NCBI GenBank assembly: GCA_035550375.1
Contig: DASZPH010000129.1
Span: 1-64,000 of the forward strand
Source of the DNA: DASSFG01 sp035550375
GTDB lineage: Bacteria > Planctomycetota > Planctomycetia > Pirellulales > JAICIG01
DNA: 64,000 bases
Direction of reading: 5' to 3'
Each line of letters starts with the position of its first letter. The stretch's first letter is position 1. A program made the translations under genes and the position numbers. Shown here one piece after another: positions 1 through 9,433 of this stretch. The notes beneath the pieces were generated by a model that had not been told where the DNA came from, searched no databases, and saw only the letters and a program-made list of their open reading frames with translations.

Positions 1-99
1 GGCCCCGTTTAAAACCACGATTCTTGTCGAACTGCAAACTCGGCAACTGGACAACACCAGCTCAAAGCCGGCCGACCGTTTTTGGGTCGACCCGCCCAT

Positions 100-804
100 T
101 CATTCTTCGATCGTGGCTTTCTTGATGTAGTCGAGCTTCGGAAAACTCTTCTTCAAATAGGCGCTCCCCTCGTCCTGGACCCGGCCCTGATCGGGTCCGT
201 TGCCGTTGGGAAATCCCTCGCCGTAGCCGTTGTAAAGTGATTCGACGACGTCCATCCCTTTCACCACGCGGCCGAAAGGAGCGAAGCGCTGCTTGTCGAG
301 CTGACCGTTGTCGCCGAAGTTGATGAAAACCTGCGTCGAGCGCGAGTCGGGAGCCGACGTCTGGGCAAACGTGATGAAGCCGCGCTGGTTCGACTGCTTG
401 ACCCGATCGTCCTTGATGTTCGAGCGCCGCCACTTGCGGTTAACCTGGGGATCGCCGTTGATGCCGAACTGCACCATAAATCCCTCGATGTTGCGGAAGA
501 AGGCCGCGTCGTCGAAGTAGCCGATCTTCACCAGGTTGTAGAAGCGGTCCGCCCCGTTGGGCGCCCAGTCCCGCGTCACCTCGATCACGAAATCCCCCTT
601 CGTGGTCGAAAACATGGCCTTGAACTTGTCCGGAGCCTTTTCTTTAGCCAAGGACGGATCGAGGAGTGCCGCCTTGCCGTCGGCATCGGACTCCGATCCG
701 GCCGCCGGCTGCTCGGCTCTCTTCTCCCCGTCCCCCGCGCAACTCGACACCATCAGAACGCAGACGATCAGTAAAACAACCAGGGACTGAGTAGGGTCAT
801 TCAT
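100..804 (-). CDS. Cyclophilin-type peptidyl-prolyl cis-trans isomerase, lipoprotein
   Basis: Predicted peptidyl-prolyl isomerase acting on secreted proteins from a lipid anchor. The chosen ATG at 804 gives 235 residues and opens with a lipoprotein signal (hydrophobic stretch 8-19, lipobox VSSC with Cys22). GGAG lies about 10 bases upstream. An in-frame ATG at 897 would put a charged 31-residue stretch before the signal and is less likely. The cyclophilin fold fills residues 60-225. It shows FFRNIEGFMVQFG, with the catalytic Arg equivalent, and FAPFGRV near the end of the active-site wall. The tryptophan that confers cyclosporin binding in human cyclophilin A is not evident. The gene is divergent from the large synthetase gene, with about 450 bases between. 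Confidence 0.9.
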   Translation of the reverse strand: MNDPTQSLVVLLIVCVLMVSSCAGDGEKRAEQPAAGSESDADGKAALLDPSLAKEKAPDKFKAMFSTTKGDFVIEVTRDWAPNGADRFYNLVKIGYFDDAAFFRNIEGFMVQFGINGDPQVNRKWRRSNIKDDRVKQSNQRGFITFAQTSAPDSRSTQVFINFGDNGQLDKQRFAPFGRVVKGMDVVESLYNGYGEGFPNGNGPDQGRVQDEGSAYLKKSFPKLDYIKKATIEE

Positions 805-1252
805 GGGGCGGCTCCGAACGAGTTTCTTTAAAACGGCTTTCCCGGCTCCTACCGGGACGCTCTTTGCATGAACAAGAGCATATCCGAGAACCGGCATGGT
901 CGTGTAGGCGTACCGCCAGATAGCGGCGGGAGTGTCGCCAAGCCGGCTTTACTCCGGCCTCTCCCGAAAGGAGCGATTCGCGTTCCTTTCCCCCATGACC
1001 CGTTGTGACACAGGGCGCTCGCCCTCCAAGATCACGACTCCGCACTCATGCGGCGCACCCCATTCGCCAGACGTCAGGTCACTCTCGTTCGCGGCCCACC
1101 TCTTACCGCGGCCGGCTCCCCAGATGGGTCGGTGCCGTCTCGCGGCTGGCGAGAATTACGGAAAATTAACCGCCTTTCGCCATTACTTTACGTCTGCCAA
1201 ACTGTTCAATTCTTAGCGGGCTGGCGGAACAGCGGAAAGGCAACCGAGCGTC
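805..1252. other. Divergent intergenic region, no gene seen
   Basis: This 448-base gap separates the isomerase lipoprotein (minus) from the Pls-like synthetase (plus). It presumably holds promoters for both. The stretch around 1155-1215 is clearly more AT-rich than its surroundings, as expected of a promoter for the synthetase, but I cannot assign clean -35/-10 boxes. A 6-base inverted repeat (GCTCTT/AAGAGC) lies around 860-880. No RNA gene or mobile element was recognised. Confidence 0.4.
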
Positions 1253-4200
1253 ATGGCGGCGAGCGAAGAAGTACTGGAGTCTGTTACTGCGCCTAGTCCC
1301 GGCTCTGCCTCGCGTTGGCGCGCAGCCCGGCGCGGTGCCCACCCGCTCACGCAGCCCTCGTCCGCCGGCGCTGTGTTGCACCAGTTCTTTGAAGCACAGG
1401 CGGACCGGCATCCGAACCAGGTGGCCCTCGAGTGCGGTAAGGAGCGGCTGACGTACGCCGAACTCGATCGGGCGGCCAACCGGTTGGCCCACTGGCTGCG
1501 TGGCCGAGGCGTGGGGCGCGGGTCGCTGGTCGCCCTCTGGCTGCCACGGTCGGTCGACGCCTACGTTGCCTTGCTGGCCACGCTCAAGGCAGGCGCCGCC
1601 TACCTGCCGCTCGACCCTGATTGCCCGCCTGACCGAGTCGAGTTTGTATTGGCCGATTCGCAGGCTACGGTCCTCATCACCCTCTCGTCACTCGTCGGCG
1701 AAGATCGGGAACTCGAGCCGATCGTGTTGCGCCTCGACCGCTCGCGGAATGAGCTCAAAAGATTCCCAGGCAAGCGATTGCCCGACGACCGCTTTCAGGT
1801 CCACTCCGACGACCTCTGCTACGTCATCTACACCTCCGGCTCGACCGGCCGTCCGAAAGGGGTCGAGATCGAGCACCGCAGCGCCTGCCACCTGGTCCGG
1901 GCCGAGGCGGAACTGTTTAAGATCTCTCCCTCCGATCGCGTCTTCCAGGGGTTTTCGCTGGCCTTCGATGCCTCCGTGGAAGAACTCTGGCTGGCCTGGT
2001 TCGCCGGCGCAACGCTGGTGGCCGGCACGAAGGAAATGATTCACGCGGGCCCGGCGCTTGCTCAGCGGCTGGCCCAAGCCGGCGTGACCGTTCTGTCCTG
2101 CGTGCCGACGCTCTTGGCCATGATGGACGACGACGTTCCGAGCGTGCGACTGTTGATCGTGGGCGGCGAAGAATGTCCCGCTGCGGCGGTGCGGAGGTGG
2201 TGCCGTCCGGGGCGGCGGATGGTGAACACCTATGGACCGACCGAAGCAACCGTGATCGCGACGTTCGCCGAATGCGATCCGGCCCGCCCCGTCACCATCG
2301 GCCGCCCGCTGCCGAATTACTACGTTCACGTCGTCGACGACGAGTTGCGGCCGGTCGTCTGCGGCCAGCCGGGCGAACTGCTCATCGGCGGAATCGGGCT
2401 GGCCCGGGGTTACCTGGGTCGGCCTGAGCTGACTCGCGAGAAGTTCGTCCCCCATCCGCTGGCGAACTCAGCAGCATGCCCGCGGCTCTACCGCACGGGC
2501 GACCTGGTTCGCCACAACGCCGACGGCGACCTGGAGTTTCTGGGGCGGATCGACGGGCAGGTCAAGCTCCGCGGTTTTCGCGTGGAAACGGGCGAAATCG
2601 AAGCTCTCCTGATGGAAACCGAGGGAGTGAAGGCCGCCGCCGTTACGGTCACCAAGGATGCCTCCGGCGCGCAGCAGCTTGCCGCCTACGTCGTCGTCGA
2701 CGCCCGGATGACCATTTGCGAAGCGGAAATCCTCTCGCGTCTGCGGCCCCGTTTGCCGGCCTACATGGTGCCGGCGACGATCGACAGCCTGCAAGATCTC
2801 CCGACGCTTGCCAGCGGCAAACTCGATCGGAAACGGCTCCCGCCACCTCGTCCGCGGCAGGTCGGCCAGCACGATTACGTGCCGCCCCAGAATCCGATCG
2901 AGCAGCAGCTTGTGGAAGTCTGGCAGAATCTGTTTGGCATCGAGCGCATCTCGACACGGGCCGACTTCTTTCTCGACCTGGGCGGCCACTCGCTGCTGGC
3001 CGCGCGGTTCGTCTCGCAACTCCGCAACGAGCCGCGCTTCTCAGCCATTTCGATGCTCGACGTGTACGAGCATCCGACCGTCGAGGGACTCGCTGTCCAG
3101 TTTGCCGAAGCGGTACCCGCTCTTTCCCCCGACGTTCAAGATAAGGAACCGTGCCGGGATGAAGCCCAGCCGTCGGCCGGGCGCAGCTACGCCCTTTGCT
3201 CGCTGGGCCAGTTTCTGAGCCTCTACCTCGTGTTGGGCTTCTTCTCTCTGCAATGGCTTGGTCCTTACCTGACCTATACCTGGATGATCGACAACGATTA
3301 TCCGCTCAACGAGGCGCTCGTCGGCGCTCTGGGAAGTCTTCTCGTCGTCTACCCCGTGATGTTGCTTTTTGCCATCGCCACGAAATGGATTGTCATCGGC
3401 CGCTACAAGCCGGGCGACTACCCGCTCTGGGGCTGGTACTTTTTCCGCTGGTGGTTCGTGAAGGCGATCACCGGGTCGATCCCGATCGACTACCTGGCCG
3501 GCACACCCCTGCTGAGCCTCTTCTACCGGCTCATGGGAGCCAGGATCGGGGCGAACGTACACCTGGCGACCGACAACTGCCTGGCTTACGACTTGCTCGA
3601 GATCGGTGACGATTCGTCGATCGGCGAGGAGAGCAGCCTGGCCGGCTGCACCGTGGAGCACGGCACGCTGCGCATCGGGCCGATCAAGATTGGGCGCCGC
3701 GTGTTCATCGGCGCTCGATCAGTCGTTCGCGAGCACTCGGCGATCGACGACGACGCTCAACTGGAAGACCTTTCGATGCTGCCGCGCGGCGGAGTGATCC
3801 CCCGCGCCGAGCGTTGGCAGGGGTCGCCCGCGCGCCGCATGGGAGCCGTCGTCCGCCATACGGTCCATCCGCGCCCCACGCTCGCCCGTCGCTTCGCCTT
3901 TGGTCTGCTGCACGCCCTGGGCGTGATGCTCGTGCCGCTGTTTGTCATCGCGGCGATTTTCCCCGGCATGATTGTGATGAACCGTCTCAACTATTGGGAC
4001 GACTACTACTGGTACCTGGTCGTTTCGCCCGCGGTGGCCCTCTCGTTCGTCGTCTTTCTCTGCTTGGAGATCGCCGCCTTCAAGTGGCTCCTGCTGGGCC
4101 GCGTGAAGGCAGGCAGCTATCCGCTCTACAGCTCGTTCTACCTGCGAAAATGGTTCGTGAGCCAACTCCTCGAACTGAGTCTCGACGTCCTCGGCCCGCT

Positions 4201-5305
4201 TTATTCGACCATCTATCTTTCTCCCTGGTACAGGCTGCTGGGCGCGAAACTGGGCCGCCGGGCCGAAGTATCCACCGCCTCGTTCATTTCGCCCGACCTG
4301 CTGGCGATCGACGACGAGGGCTTTATCGCCGACAGCGTGTCGCTCGGCGCGGCGCGCGTGGAGGACGGCGCAATGACCGTGGCCGCCACGCGGGTCGGCA
4401 AGCGGTCGTTTATCGGTAACAGTGCCTTGCTGCCGCCAGGCGCCCAGGTCGGCGACAACTGCCTGATCGGCTGCCTTTCCACGCCGCCGCTTGCTACGCC
4501 CGTCAACGACGGCACTTCCTGGCTCGGCTCGCCCGGCTTCAACCTGCCGCATCGCGAGCGCAGCACGGAGTTCTCGGAGGAGACGACGTTTTCACCCACA
4601 CGGGCGCTGTGGATCAAGCGGGCGGCGATCGAAGCCTGCCGCGTCCTTCTTCCCAGCTCCTGCTTTCTGGCGATCACCAGCGTGCTGCTCTCGGTCGTCC
4701 TCCTGATCCACGAGGAGATGGCCATCTGGGAGCTGTTGGCCCTGTTCCCGGTTCTCTATGCCGCCGCGGGCATCGTTGCCGTTCTTGTGACGGTCGCCGT
4801 CAAGTGGCTTCTCATGGGCCGCTACCGTCCCTGCGAACGGCCCCTGTGGAGCACGTTCGTCTGGAAGACGGAACTCGTGGCGGCACTGCACGAGCATCTG
4901 GCCGACCTTTTTCTGGTCGGCAAACTGGCGGGAACGCCCTTCGTGTGTTGGTTCTTCAGGCTGCTAGGCGCCAAGATCGGCCGGCGGGTGTATCTCGACA
5001 CGACGGACATCACGGAGTTTGATCTGCTGGAAATCGGCGACGAAGCGACGATCAACCGCGACGTGACCTTGCAGACGCACCTCTTTGAAGACCGCGTGAT
5101 GAAGATGTCGCACGTGCGGATCGGCCCGCGCGCCTCGGTGGGGAGCATGTCGCTGGTGCTCTACGACACGCAGATGGACGAGGGATCCTCGCTGGGTCAG
5201 TTGTCGCTCTTGATGAAGGGAGAAACACTCCCCGGGGGGACGAGCTGGGAAGGTATTCCGGCCAAACTGAGCGGTGAGCGACGCGGGGGAGAACAGGTTT
5301 CCTAG
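1253..5305 (+). CDS. Pls/PosA-type single-module nonribosomal peptide synthetase
   Basis: A 1350-residue synthetase with the layout of epsilon-poly-L-lysine synthetase (Pls): adenylation, thiolation, then membrane segments alternating with three tandem acyltransferase-like domains. Adenylation motifs are intact: YTSGSTGRPKG (about 192-202), NTYGPTEAT, YRTGD, GRIDGQVKLRGFRVETGEIE, and the catalytic lysine in LASGKLDRK (about 519-527). The carrier motif DLGGHSLLAARF has its phosphopantetheine serine near 580. From about 645 there are three similar blocks (start near 645, 880 and 1120). Each has two hydrophobic segments, a KW(I/L) x(2-3) GR(Y/V) motif, then LLGAKIGRR followed by hexapeptide-like strands. 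No thioesterase or condensation domain is seen. Members of this family make homopolymers of one amino acid; the substrate here is unknown, though the pocket reads FDASVEELW. No phosphopantetheinyl transferase or exporter gene is adjacent. Confidence 0.9.
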   Translation: MAASEEVLESVTAPSPGSASRWRAARRGAHPLTQPSSAGAVLHQFFEAQADRHPNQVALECGKERLTYAELDRAANRLAHWLRGRGVGRGSLVALWLPRSVDAYVALLATLKAGAAYLPLDPDCPPDRVEFVLADSQATVLITLSSLVGEDRELEPIVLRLDRSRNELKRFPGKRLPDDRFQVHSDDLCYVIYTSGSTGRPKGVEIEHRSACHLVRAEAELFKISPSDRVFQGFSLAFDASVEELWLAWFAGATLVAGTKEMIHAGPALAQRLAQAGVTVLSCVPTLLAMMDDDVPSVRLLIVGGEECPAAAVRRWCRPGRRMVNTYGPTEATVIATFAECDPARPVTIGRPLPNYYVHVVDDELRPVVCGQPGELLIGGIGLARGYLGRPELTREKFVPHPLANSAACPRLYRTGDLVRHNADGDLEFLGRIDGQVKLRGFRVETGEIEALLMETEGVKAAAVTVTKDASGAQQLAAYVVVDARMTICEAEILSRLRPRLPAYMVPATIDSLQDLPTLASGKLDRKRLPPPRPRQVGQHDYVPPQNPIEQQLVEVWQNLFGIERISTRADFFLDLGGHSLLAARFVSQLRNEPRFSAISMLDVYEHPTVEGLAVQFAEAVPALSPDVQDKEPCRDEAQPSAGRSYALCSLGQFLSLYLVLGFFSLQWLGPYLTYTWMIDNDYPLNEALVGALGSLLVVYPVMLLFAIATKWIVIGRYKPGDYPLWGWYFFRWWFVKAITGSIPIDYLAGTPLLSLFYRLMGARIGANVHLATDNCLAYDLLEIGDDSSIGEESSLAGCTVEHGTLRIGPIKIGRRVFIGARSVVREHSAIDDDAQLEDLSMLPRGGVIPRAERWQGSPARRMGAVVRHTVHPRPTLARRFAFGLLHALGVMLVPLFVIAAIFPGMIVMNRLNYWDDYYWYLVVSPAVALSFVVFLCLEIAAFKWLLLGRVKAGSYPLYSSFYLRKWFVSQLLELSLDVLGPLYSTIYLSPWYRLLGAKLGRRAEVSTASFISPDLLAIDDEGFIADSVSLGAARVEDGAMTVAATRVGKRSFIGNSALLPPGAQVGDNCLIGCLSTPPLATPVNDGTSWLGSPGFNLPHRERSTEFSEETTFSPTRALWIKRAAIEACRVLLPSSCFLAITSVLLSVVLLIHEEMAIWELLALFPVLYAAAGIVAVLVTVAVKWLLMGRYRPCERPLWSTFVWKTELVAALHEHLADLFLVGKLAGTPFVCWFFRLLGAKIGRRVYLDTTDITEFDLLEIGDEATINRDVTLQTHLFEDRVMKMSHVRIGPRASVGSMSLVLYDTQMDEGSSLGQLSLLMKGETLPGGTSWEGIPAKLSGERRGGEQVS

Positions 5306-5336
5306 CCTGTCCCTATCGACGTGGACGGTCTAGGAA
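5299..5336. terminator. Hairpin between convergent synthetase and purF genes
   Basis: Arms at 5299-5312 and 5323-5336 pair at 12 of 14 positions across a 10-base loop. The synthetase stop codon lies inside the left arm. No T tract follows on either strand, so this is at best a bidirectional stem-loop terminator or mRNA end protector. Confidence 0.35.
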
Positions 5337-5370
5337 GGGCAGCCTCCGTGAGCAACTCGCCCTTGGGTCC

Positions 5371-6957
5371 TCACCCCGTCTCACACGCCGCCCGCTCGGT
5401 CTCATAAGTCCGGCGAGTGCCGTCGCCACGAACGTTGTCGAGCGCGACCTGATAAAGCTGCTGTCCGTGCGAGGTGGGATACTCGCCCGTGATGCAAGCC
5501 TGGCAGAGCTGGTCGGTATCGAGGCCAATGGCGCGGGCGATCGAGTCGACCGGCAGATAGCGGAGCGAATCAGCGCCCAAATGATCGGCCATCCGCGCCT
5601 GCCCCTCTTTCGTCAATGCGCCGTTCTCCAAGAATCTGGGGGCGAACAGCTCCTGGATGGTCGACATGTCGATGCCGTAAAAGCAGGGGGCCACGATCGG
5701 CGGACAGGCGACGCGGACATGAATCTCGCGCGCCCTGCCCAGCTCGCGGATGCGACCCAAGAGCACCTTCATGGTGGTCGAGCGAACGATCGAATCTTCG
5801 ACCAGCAACACGCGCTTGTCTTCCAGCACCTCGCGCAGCGGCGTGTATTTGGCCTCAGCCTTGCGGCGGCGATTGTTCGAGCCCTCGATGAACGTGCGGC
5901 CCGTGTAGCGATTGCGGATCAGCCCCTCCAACGACGGAACCCGCAAGGCGTAGGCCATGGCGTCGGCGGCCGCTTTGCTCGTGTCGGGGACGGGGACGAC
6001 AATCGTGTCTTCGTCGATCGGCACGTCTTCCAGGCGAGCGAGCTCTTCGCCCAGCGCCTTACGCGAAAGGTAGACGCTACGGCCGTCCATCGTGCTGGCC
6101 ACGTTGGCGAAGTAAATCCACTCAAAGAAACAGTGGGCGTGCCGCGGGCTGGTGGCGAATCGTTCGATCGTCAGTCGGCCGTCGCTGATGGCGATCGCCT
6201 GGCCGGGCAGAAGCGACTTGATGTTGTCCGGGTTGAAACCGAGGTTCAGCAGGGCCACGCTCTCGCTGGCGGCGGCAAACAGCGGCGGCTGCCAGGCGTA
6301 ACACAGGGGTTTGATCCCCAGGGGATCGCGGGCCACGAGCATGTCGCCCAAGGCGTTGAGAAACACCAGGCTGTAGGCCCCATCGAAGCGGCGGCTCACG
6401 GTGCGCCACATCTCGATCAACCCCGGCCGGCGGTCGCCCGACAGCTCGCGGCTGATCTCGTGCATGATGATCTCGGTGTCGTTGTCGCGGGCCAGGTGGT
6501 TGTCGCTGTCATCCAAGAGCGAGCGCCGCAGCTCCTGGTAGTTGGCGAGCTGCCCGTTGAAGGCAAAGCCGAACCACTTGTGCTTTTGCAGATGGTGCCG
6601 CTCGAAGGGCTGGGCGTAGCTCTTTTCGTCGGCGCCGCAGGTGGCGTAGCGCACGTGGCCGATGGCCGCCCGGCCCGCGTACTCCGTCATCAGGCTCTCG
6701 GCCTTGCCGCGGTGGCTGAGCCTGAAAACCTCGCTCACCCCGCCGAGCTGGCGATAGGTGTCGATGAGCTTCTTGCGGCGGGGATTGTAGGTGGTGAAAC
6801 CGGCCGAAAGCTGGCCGCGGTTCTGGATGTCGAGCAGCATTCGCGGCATGAGCCGCGAGATCTCCTCCGGTCCCTGTTCGGGGCACAGCGGGCTGATCGT
6901 CTCGCCAGGGAGGTGGTAGATGGCCGCCACGCCGCATTCGTGATGGAGCTCGCTCAT
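5371..6957 (-). CDS. purF: Amidophosphoribosyltransferase
   Basis: First committed enzyme of purine synthesis: it transfers ammonia from glutamine to PRPP to give phosphoribosylamine. From the ATG at 6957 the protein has 528 residues and begins MSELHHECGVAAIYHL. This implies removal of seven residues to expose the nucleophilic Cys8, as in Bacillus-type PurF. The N-terminal half is a class II glutamine amidotransferase. The C-terminal half carries the PRPP loop VLLVEDSIVRSTT. Cysteines expected for a 4Fe-4S cluster are present (HCFFEWIYFAN, ACPPIVAP, CQACITGEYPT), so this looks like the iron-sulfur form. An upstream in-frame start at 6999 would place extra residues before the propeptide and is unlikely. 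It stands alone, convergent with the synthetase. Confidence 0.93.
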   Translation of the reverse strand: MSELHHECGVAAIYHLPGETISPLCPEQGPEEISRLMPRMLLDIQNRGQLSAGFTTYNPRRKKLIDTYRQLGGVSEVFRLSHRGKAESLMTEYAGRAAIGHVRYATCGADEKSYAQPFERHHLQKHKWFGFAFNGQLANYQELRRSLLDDSDNHLARDNDTEIIMHEISRELSGDRRPGLIEMWRTVSRRFDGAYSLVFLNALGDMLVARDPLGIKPLCYAWQPPLFAAASESVALLNLGFNPDNIKSLLPGQAIAISDGRLTIERFATSPRHAHCFFEWIYFANVASTMDGRSVYLSRKALGEELARLEDVPIDEDTIVVPVPDTSKAAADAMAYALRVPSLEGLIRNRYTGRTFIEGSNNRRRKAEAKYTPLREVLEDKRVLLVEDSIVRSTTMKVLLGRIRELGRAREIHVRVACPPIVAPCFYGIDMSTIQELFAPRFLENGALTKEGQARMADHLGADSLRYLPVDSIARAIGLDTDQLCQACITGEYPTSHGQQLYQVALDNVRGDGTRRTYETERAACETG

Positions 6958-7082
6958 CGGACCCTTATTGTAGGCGCGGGCGAGCGAGTTAACAACCAAG
7001 CGAACTCAGACGTGGGGTACGACGAGTCGCACGATGACAGGAATCTCGGATTGCCGAGCGAATCGCGACGGCAACGAACCTG

Positions 7083-7652
7083 TCACGGCTGTCCGGCATC
7101 GGGCGTCGGCTCCGGCTCGTCCGGAGTCGGCTCTTCTTCGTCGGGACTTGGCTCCTCCTTGCCAGGCATGACCTCCTGCCCGCCGGGTAGCATCTCTTCC
7201 TTGAGATATTTGGGCAGCACGGTGCCGCGCTTCAGGTGCGGCGCGCCCGGGTGGTCGCCGGCAATGAGCGTCAGCCCCGCCCGGTCGCCACGCACGATCA
7301 CGCCCTGGCCCGCCGTGGGGCCGGCGATGGGGCCGATCGGCGGTCGCCGGCTGAGGAAGTGGTCCGAACCCGACGTGTAGGGCACCCATGTGTCGCCCGT
7401 GAAATACGACCATTTGTTGTCCGTGGAAAAGTACCACCAACGCCCGTCGTAGCGCCGATATCGCCAGCCGTTCTCGGGACGGCCGTGGGGCGCCGTGCGG
7501 GACACGGGACCCCAATAAAACATGTAGGGTCCGGCCGGGGCGTCGTTGCCGGGCATGTCGCGCTGGTATGGCAAATCTTGCGACATGGCAAAAATGGGCG
7601 TAGCCAGCAGGATCGTTGCCGTCATTCCCATCGCTGTCACCGACCGTTTCAT
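7083..7652 (-). CDS. Secreted W/Y-rich protein (paralogue of 60083-60640)
   Basis: Unknown function. The 189-residue product starts with a clear signal peptide (MKRSVTAMGMTATILLATPIFAMS) and is preceded by an excellent ribosome site, AAGGAGAT, seven bases from the ATG. Residues about 60-95 hold an aromatic block, NxWRYx4GxWWY(F/Y), then WxY(F/W)TGDxW, shared with the protein at 60083-60640. The tail is rich in Pro, Glu and Asp with PTPDE-like repeats. No catalytic motif is visible. I infer an extracytoplasmic structural or binding role. It lies between purF and rpiA without obvious operon partners. Confidence 0.75.
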   Translation of the reverse strand: MKRSVTAMGMTATILLATPIFAMSQDLPYQRDMPGNDAPAGPYMFYWGPVSRTAPHGRPENGWRYRRYDGRWWYFSTDNKWSYFTGDTWVPYTSGSDHFLSRRPPIGPIAGPTAGQGVIVRGDRAGLTLIAGDHPGAPHLKRGTVLPKYLKEEMLPGGQEVMPGKEEPSPDEEEPTPDEPEPTPDAGQP

Positions 7653-7789
7653 ACTTATCTCCTTTTCGCACGCCGTCCGGCGCGGAACATCGCGCTTCCG
7701 TCAAGCATACGCCGTGGGATGTGCCGTGCCATGCGGGCGGTCGGAAATGATTGACGTGGCGGGCCGTTCGCCGGGATAATGGGCCCCAC

Positions 7790-8485
7790 ATGAACCCCCA
7801 GCCGCAGCAACTCGACCAGATCGGCCGACGGGCCCTGGAAATGCTTCCCGCCAACTCCGTGGTCGGCCTGGGCACCGGCCACGCCGCAACCGCCTTCATT
7901 CACGCCCTCGGCGAGCAGGTCAACAAAAAGGGATTTGCGGTGCGGGGGGTGCCAACTTCAAAGGCCTCCGAGGATCTCGCCCGGCAGCTTCACATTCCGC
8001 TGGTGGGGCTCGACCAGGTGGAGGCGATCGATGTGGCGGTCGACGGCGCCGACGAGGTCGATCCGGATTGCAACCTGATCAAGGGCTATGGGGGCGCGCT
8101 GGTTCGCGAGAAGATCGTGGCCGCCACGGCCAAAAAGCTTGTGATCCTCGTTGGCCCGGAGAAACTCGTGCCGCAACTCGGCTCGCACGGCATCCTGCCC
8201 GTCGAGGTCGTTCCTTTCGGGCTGGCGCTCTGCACGCGCCGGCTAGCGGCACTCGGCTGCCGGGCTCAGCCCCGGTTCACGGGGGGCAAGCCCTACACTA
8301 CCGACAACGGCAATCAGATACTCGATTGCCGCGTCCAGCCGATCAAGAACCCGCGGCAATTGGATGCGGCGATCTGTGAGATACCCGGCGTCGTCGGCAC
8401 GGGGCTGTTCATCGATTTTCCGGTGACGGTGCTCGTGCCGAAGGGGAGCGAGATCGAGGTATTGCAACCCGCGACGAAGTCGTAG
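7790..8485 (+). CDS. rpiA: Ribose-5-phosphate isomerase A
   Basis: Interconverts ribose-5-phosphate and ribulose-5-phosphate in the pentose phosphate pathway. The 231-residue length fits RpiA. Diagnostic stretches are VVGLGTGHAA, the catalytic region VDGADEVDPDCNLIKGYGGA, and LVREKIVAATAKK. The ATG at 7790 starts at the expected family N-terminus; the open frame extends upstream to 7751 but adds no family sequence. It reads on the plus strand as a single gene, followed at once by a perfect palindrome. Confidence 0.95.
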   Translation: MNPQPQQLDQIGRRALEMLPANSVVGLGTGHAATAFIHALGEQVNKKGFAVRGVPTSKASEDLARQLHIPLVGLDQVEAIDVAVDGADEVDPDCNLIKGYGGALVREKIVAATAKKLVILVGPEKLVPQLGSHGILPVEVVPFGLALCTRRLAALGCRAQPRFTGGKPYTTDNGNQILDCRVQPIKNPRQLDAAICEIPGVVGTGLFIDFPVTVLVPKGSEIEVLQPATKS

Positions 8486-8516
8486 CGCTTGTGGTTCACC
8501 AGGTGAACCACAAGCG
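8486..8516. repeat. Perfect 15-bp palindrome directly after rpiA
   Basis: CGCTTGTGGTTCACC at 8486-8500 and its exact reverse complement at 8502-8516 are separated by one base. The palindrome begins at the base after the rpiA stop codon. With a one-base centre it is a cruciform or dyad rather than a classical hairpin, and no T tract follows. It could be a protein-binding dyad, an interspersed repeat, or an inefficient terminator. Confidence 0.6.
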
Positions 8517-8600
8517 GCGTGCGCTTTTACGGCCTGGGCCGAGCCGGTAGAATCAAACAGTTCCGAAACGATTGTTCTCTCCCATTTGAGGGACGTAAAA

Positions 8601-9296
8601 ATGACCCGTCGATCCCTGTTTCTTGTCGCTGCCCTCGCGCTCGGCACGGCATGGTTCTTTGGTGGCAATCTGAAAGCCGGCACGAAAACGGACACGCTGC
8701 ACGGCAATTACCTGGAATCTCGCACCTGCGACATCTACACGGGCCCCTGCTTCGCAAATTCCCAGGTCGGCCTGGGGGGCCACGAGGCCATTCTGGCGTG
8801 GAACGTCGAATCGGGGAGCTTTGCAGGGGCTGATCTCAGCGGGCTGAACGTGGTGATGGCCGTGCGGGCCAACGACACGCTGGGTTTCGACGGCGGACTG
8901 GACGTATCTCCCGACGTGATCAAGTCGGTGATTCTCGTCGATGAGCGGGCCGACGCCGCCCAGCACGATGCGCTGGTGGAACTGGCCAAGACGCGGGCCA
9001 GCCGGGTCGTGGGAGACGTGGTGCGCGTGGCTTCGGCGCCCATCAAGATCGACGTCGATCACGCCGAGGGGATCGCCCGGCTTGACGCCGGCAAAGAGGC
9101 CCGGCTGACCACCCGCAAGATCATGAAATGCGACTGTGTTTGCAGCAACGAGTCGGTCTTCTACCCGCCGCTGGCGCAAGTCGAGAAATCGTCGCCCGCC
9201 TTCACGGTGGACGGCGGCTTCCGGGGCCGCGGCTTGAAAGAGCAGTGGTCGAATCCCGGCACCCGCAGCGCCTTCGTCGCGAAGTTCGCGGAATGA
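8601..9296 (+). CDS. DUF1326 family secreted protein
   Basis: Function unknown; recognised as DUF1326 from GNYLESRTCDIYTGPCFANSQVGLGG near the N-terminus and a following WNVESGSFAGADLSGL segment. The 231-residue protein begins with a signal-like hydrophobic segment (MTRRSLFLVAALALGTAWFF). Four or more conserved-looking cysteines (CDIYTGPC; CDCVC near residue 178) could bind metal or form disulfides, but that is inference. The start at 8601 is preferred over an in-frame ATG at 8586 because it begins directly at the signal peptide, with GAGGGA upstream. It reads alongside two further secreted unknowns. Confidence 0.8.
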   Translation: MTRRSLFLVAALALGTAWFFGGNLKAGTKTDTLHGNYLESRTCDIYTGPCFANSQVGLGGHEAILAWNVESGSFAGADLSGLNVVMAVRANDTLGFDGGLDVSPDVIKSVILVDERADAAQHDALVELAKTRASRVVGDVVRVASAPIKIDVDHAEGIARLDAGKEARLTTRKIMKCDCVCSNESVFYPPLAQVEKSSPAFTVDGGFRGRGLKEQWSNPGTRSAFVAKFAE

Positions 9297-9433
9297 AGGG
9301 CAGGCAGGCAATCCGCTCGCCATCTGGGTTCTTCCTTTAGCGGTCGGTCCATTTGACCGCAGGCGTAGCCCCGCGACCTATAATTCAAAACTACCCGCGC
9401 AACCTGCCCACCCCGCCTGGAGAACCTACCGAC

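Noticed and set aside
5467..7380. A 637-codon open frame on the plus strand across purF
   Set aside because: It is antisense to a clearly homologous purF and shows no family motifs; it arises from GC-rich codon bias.
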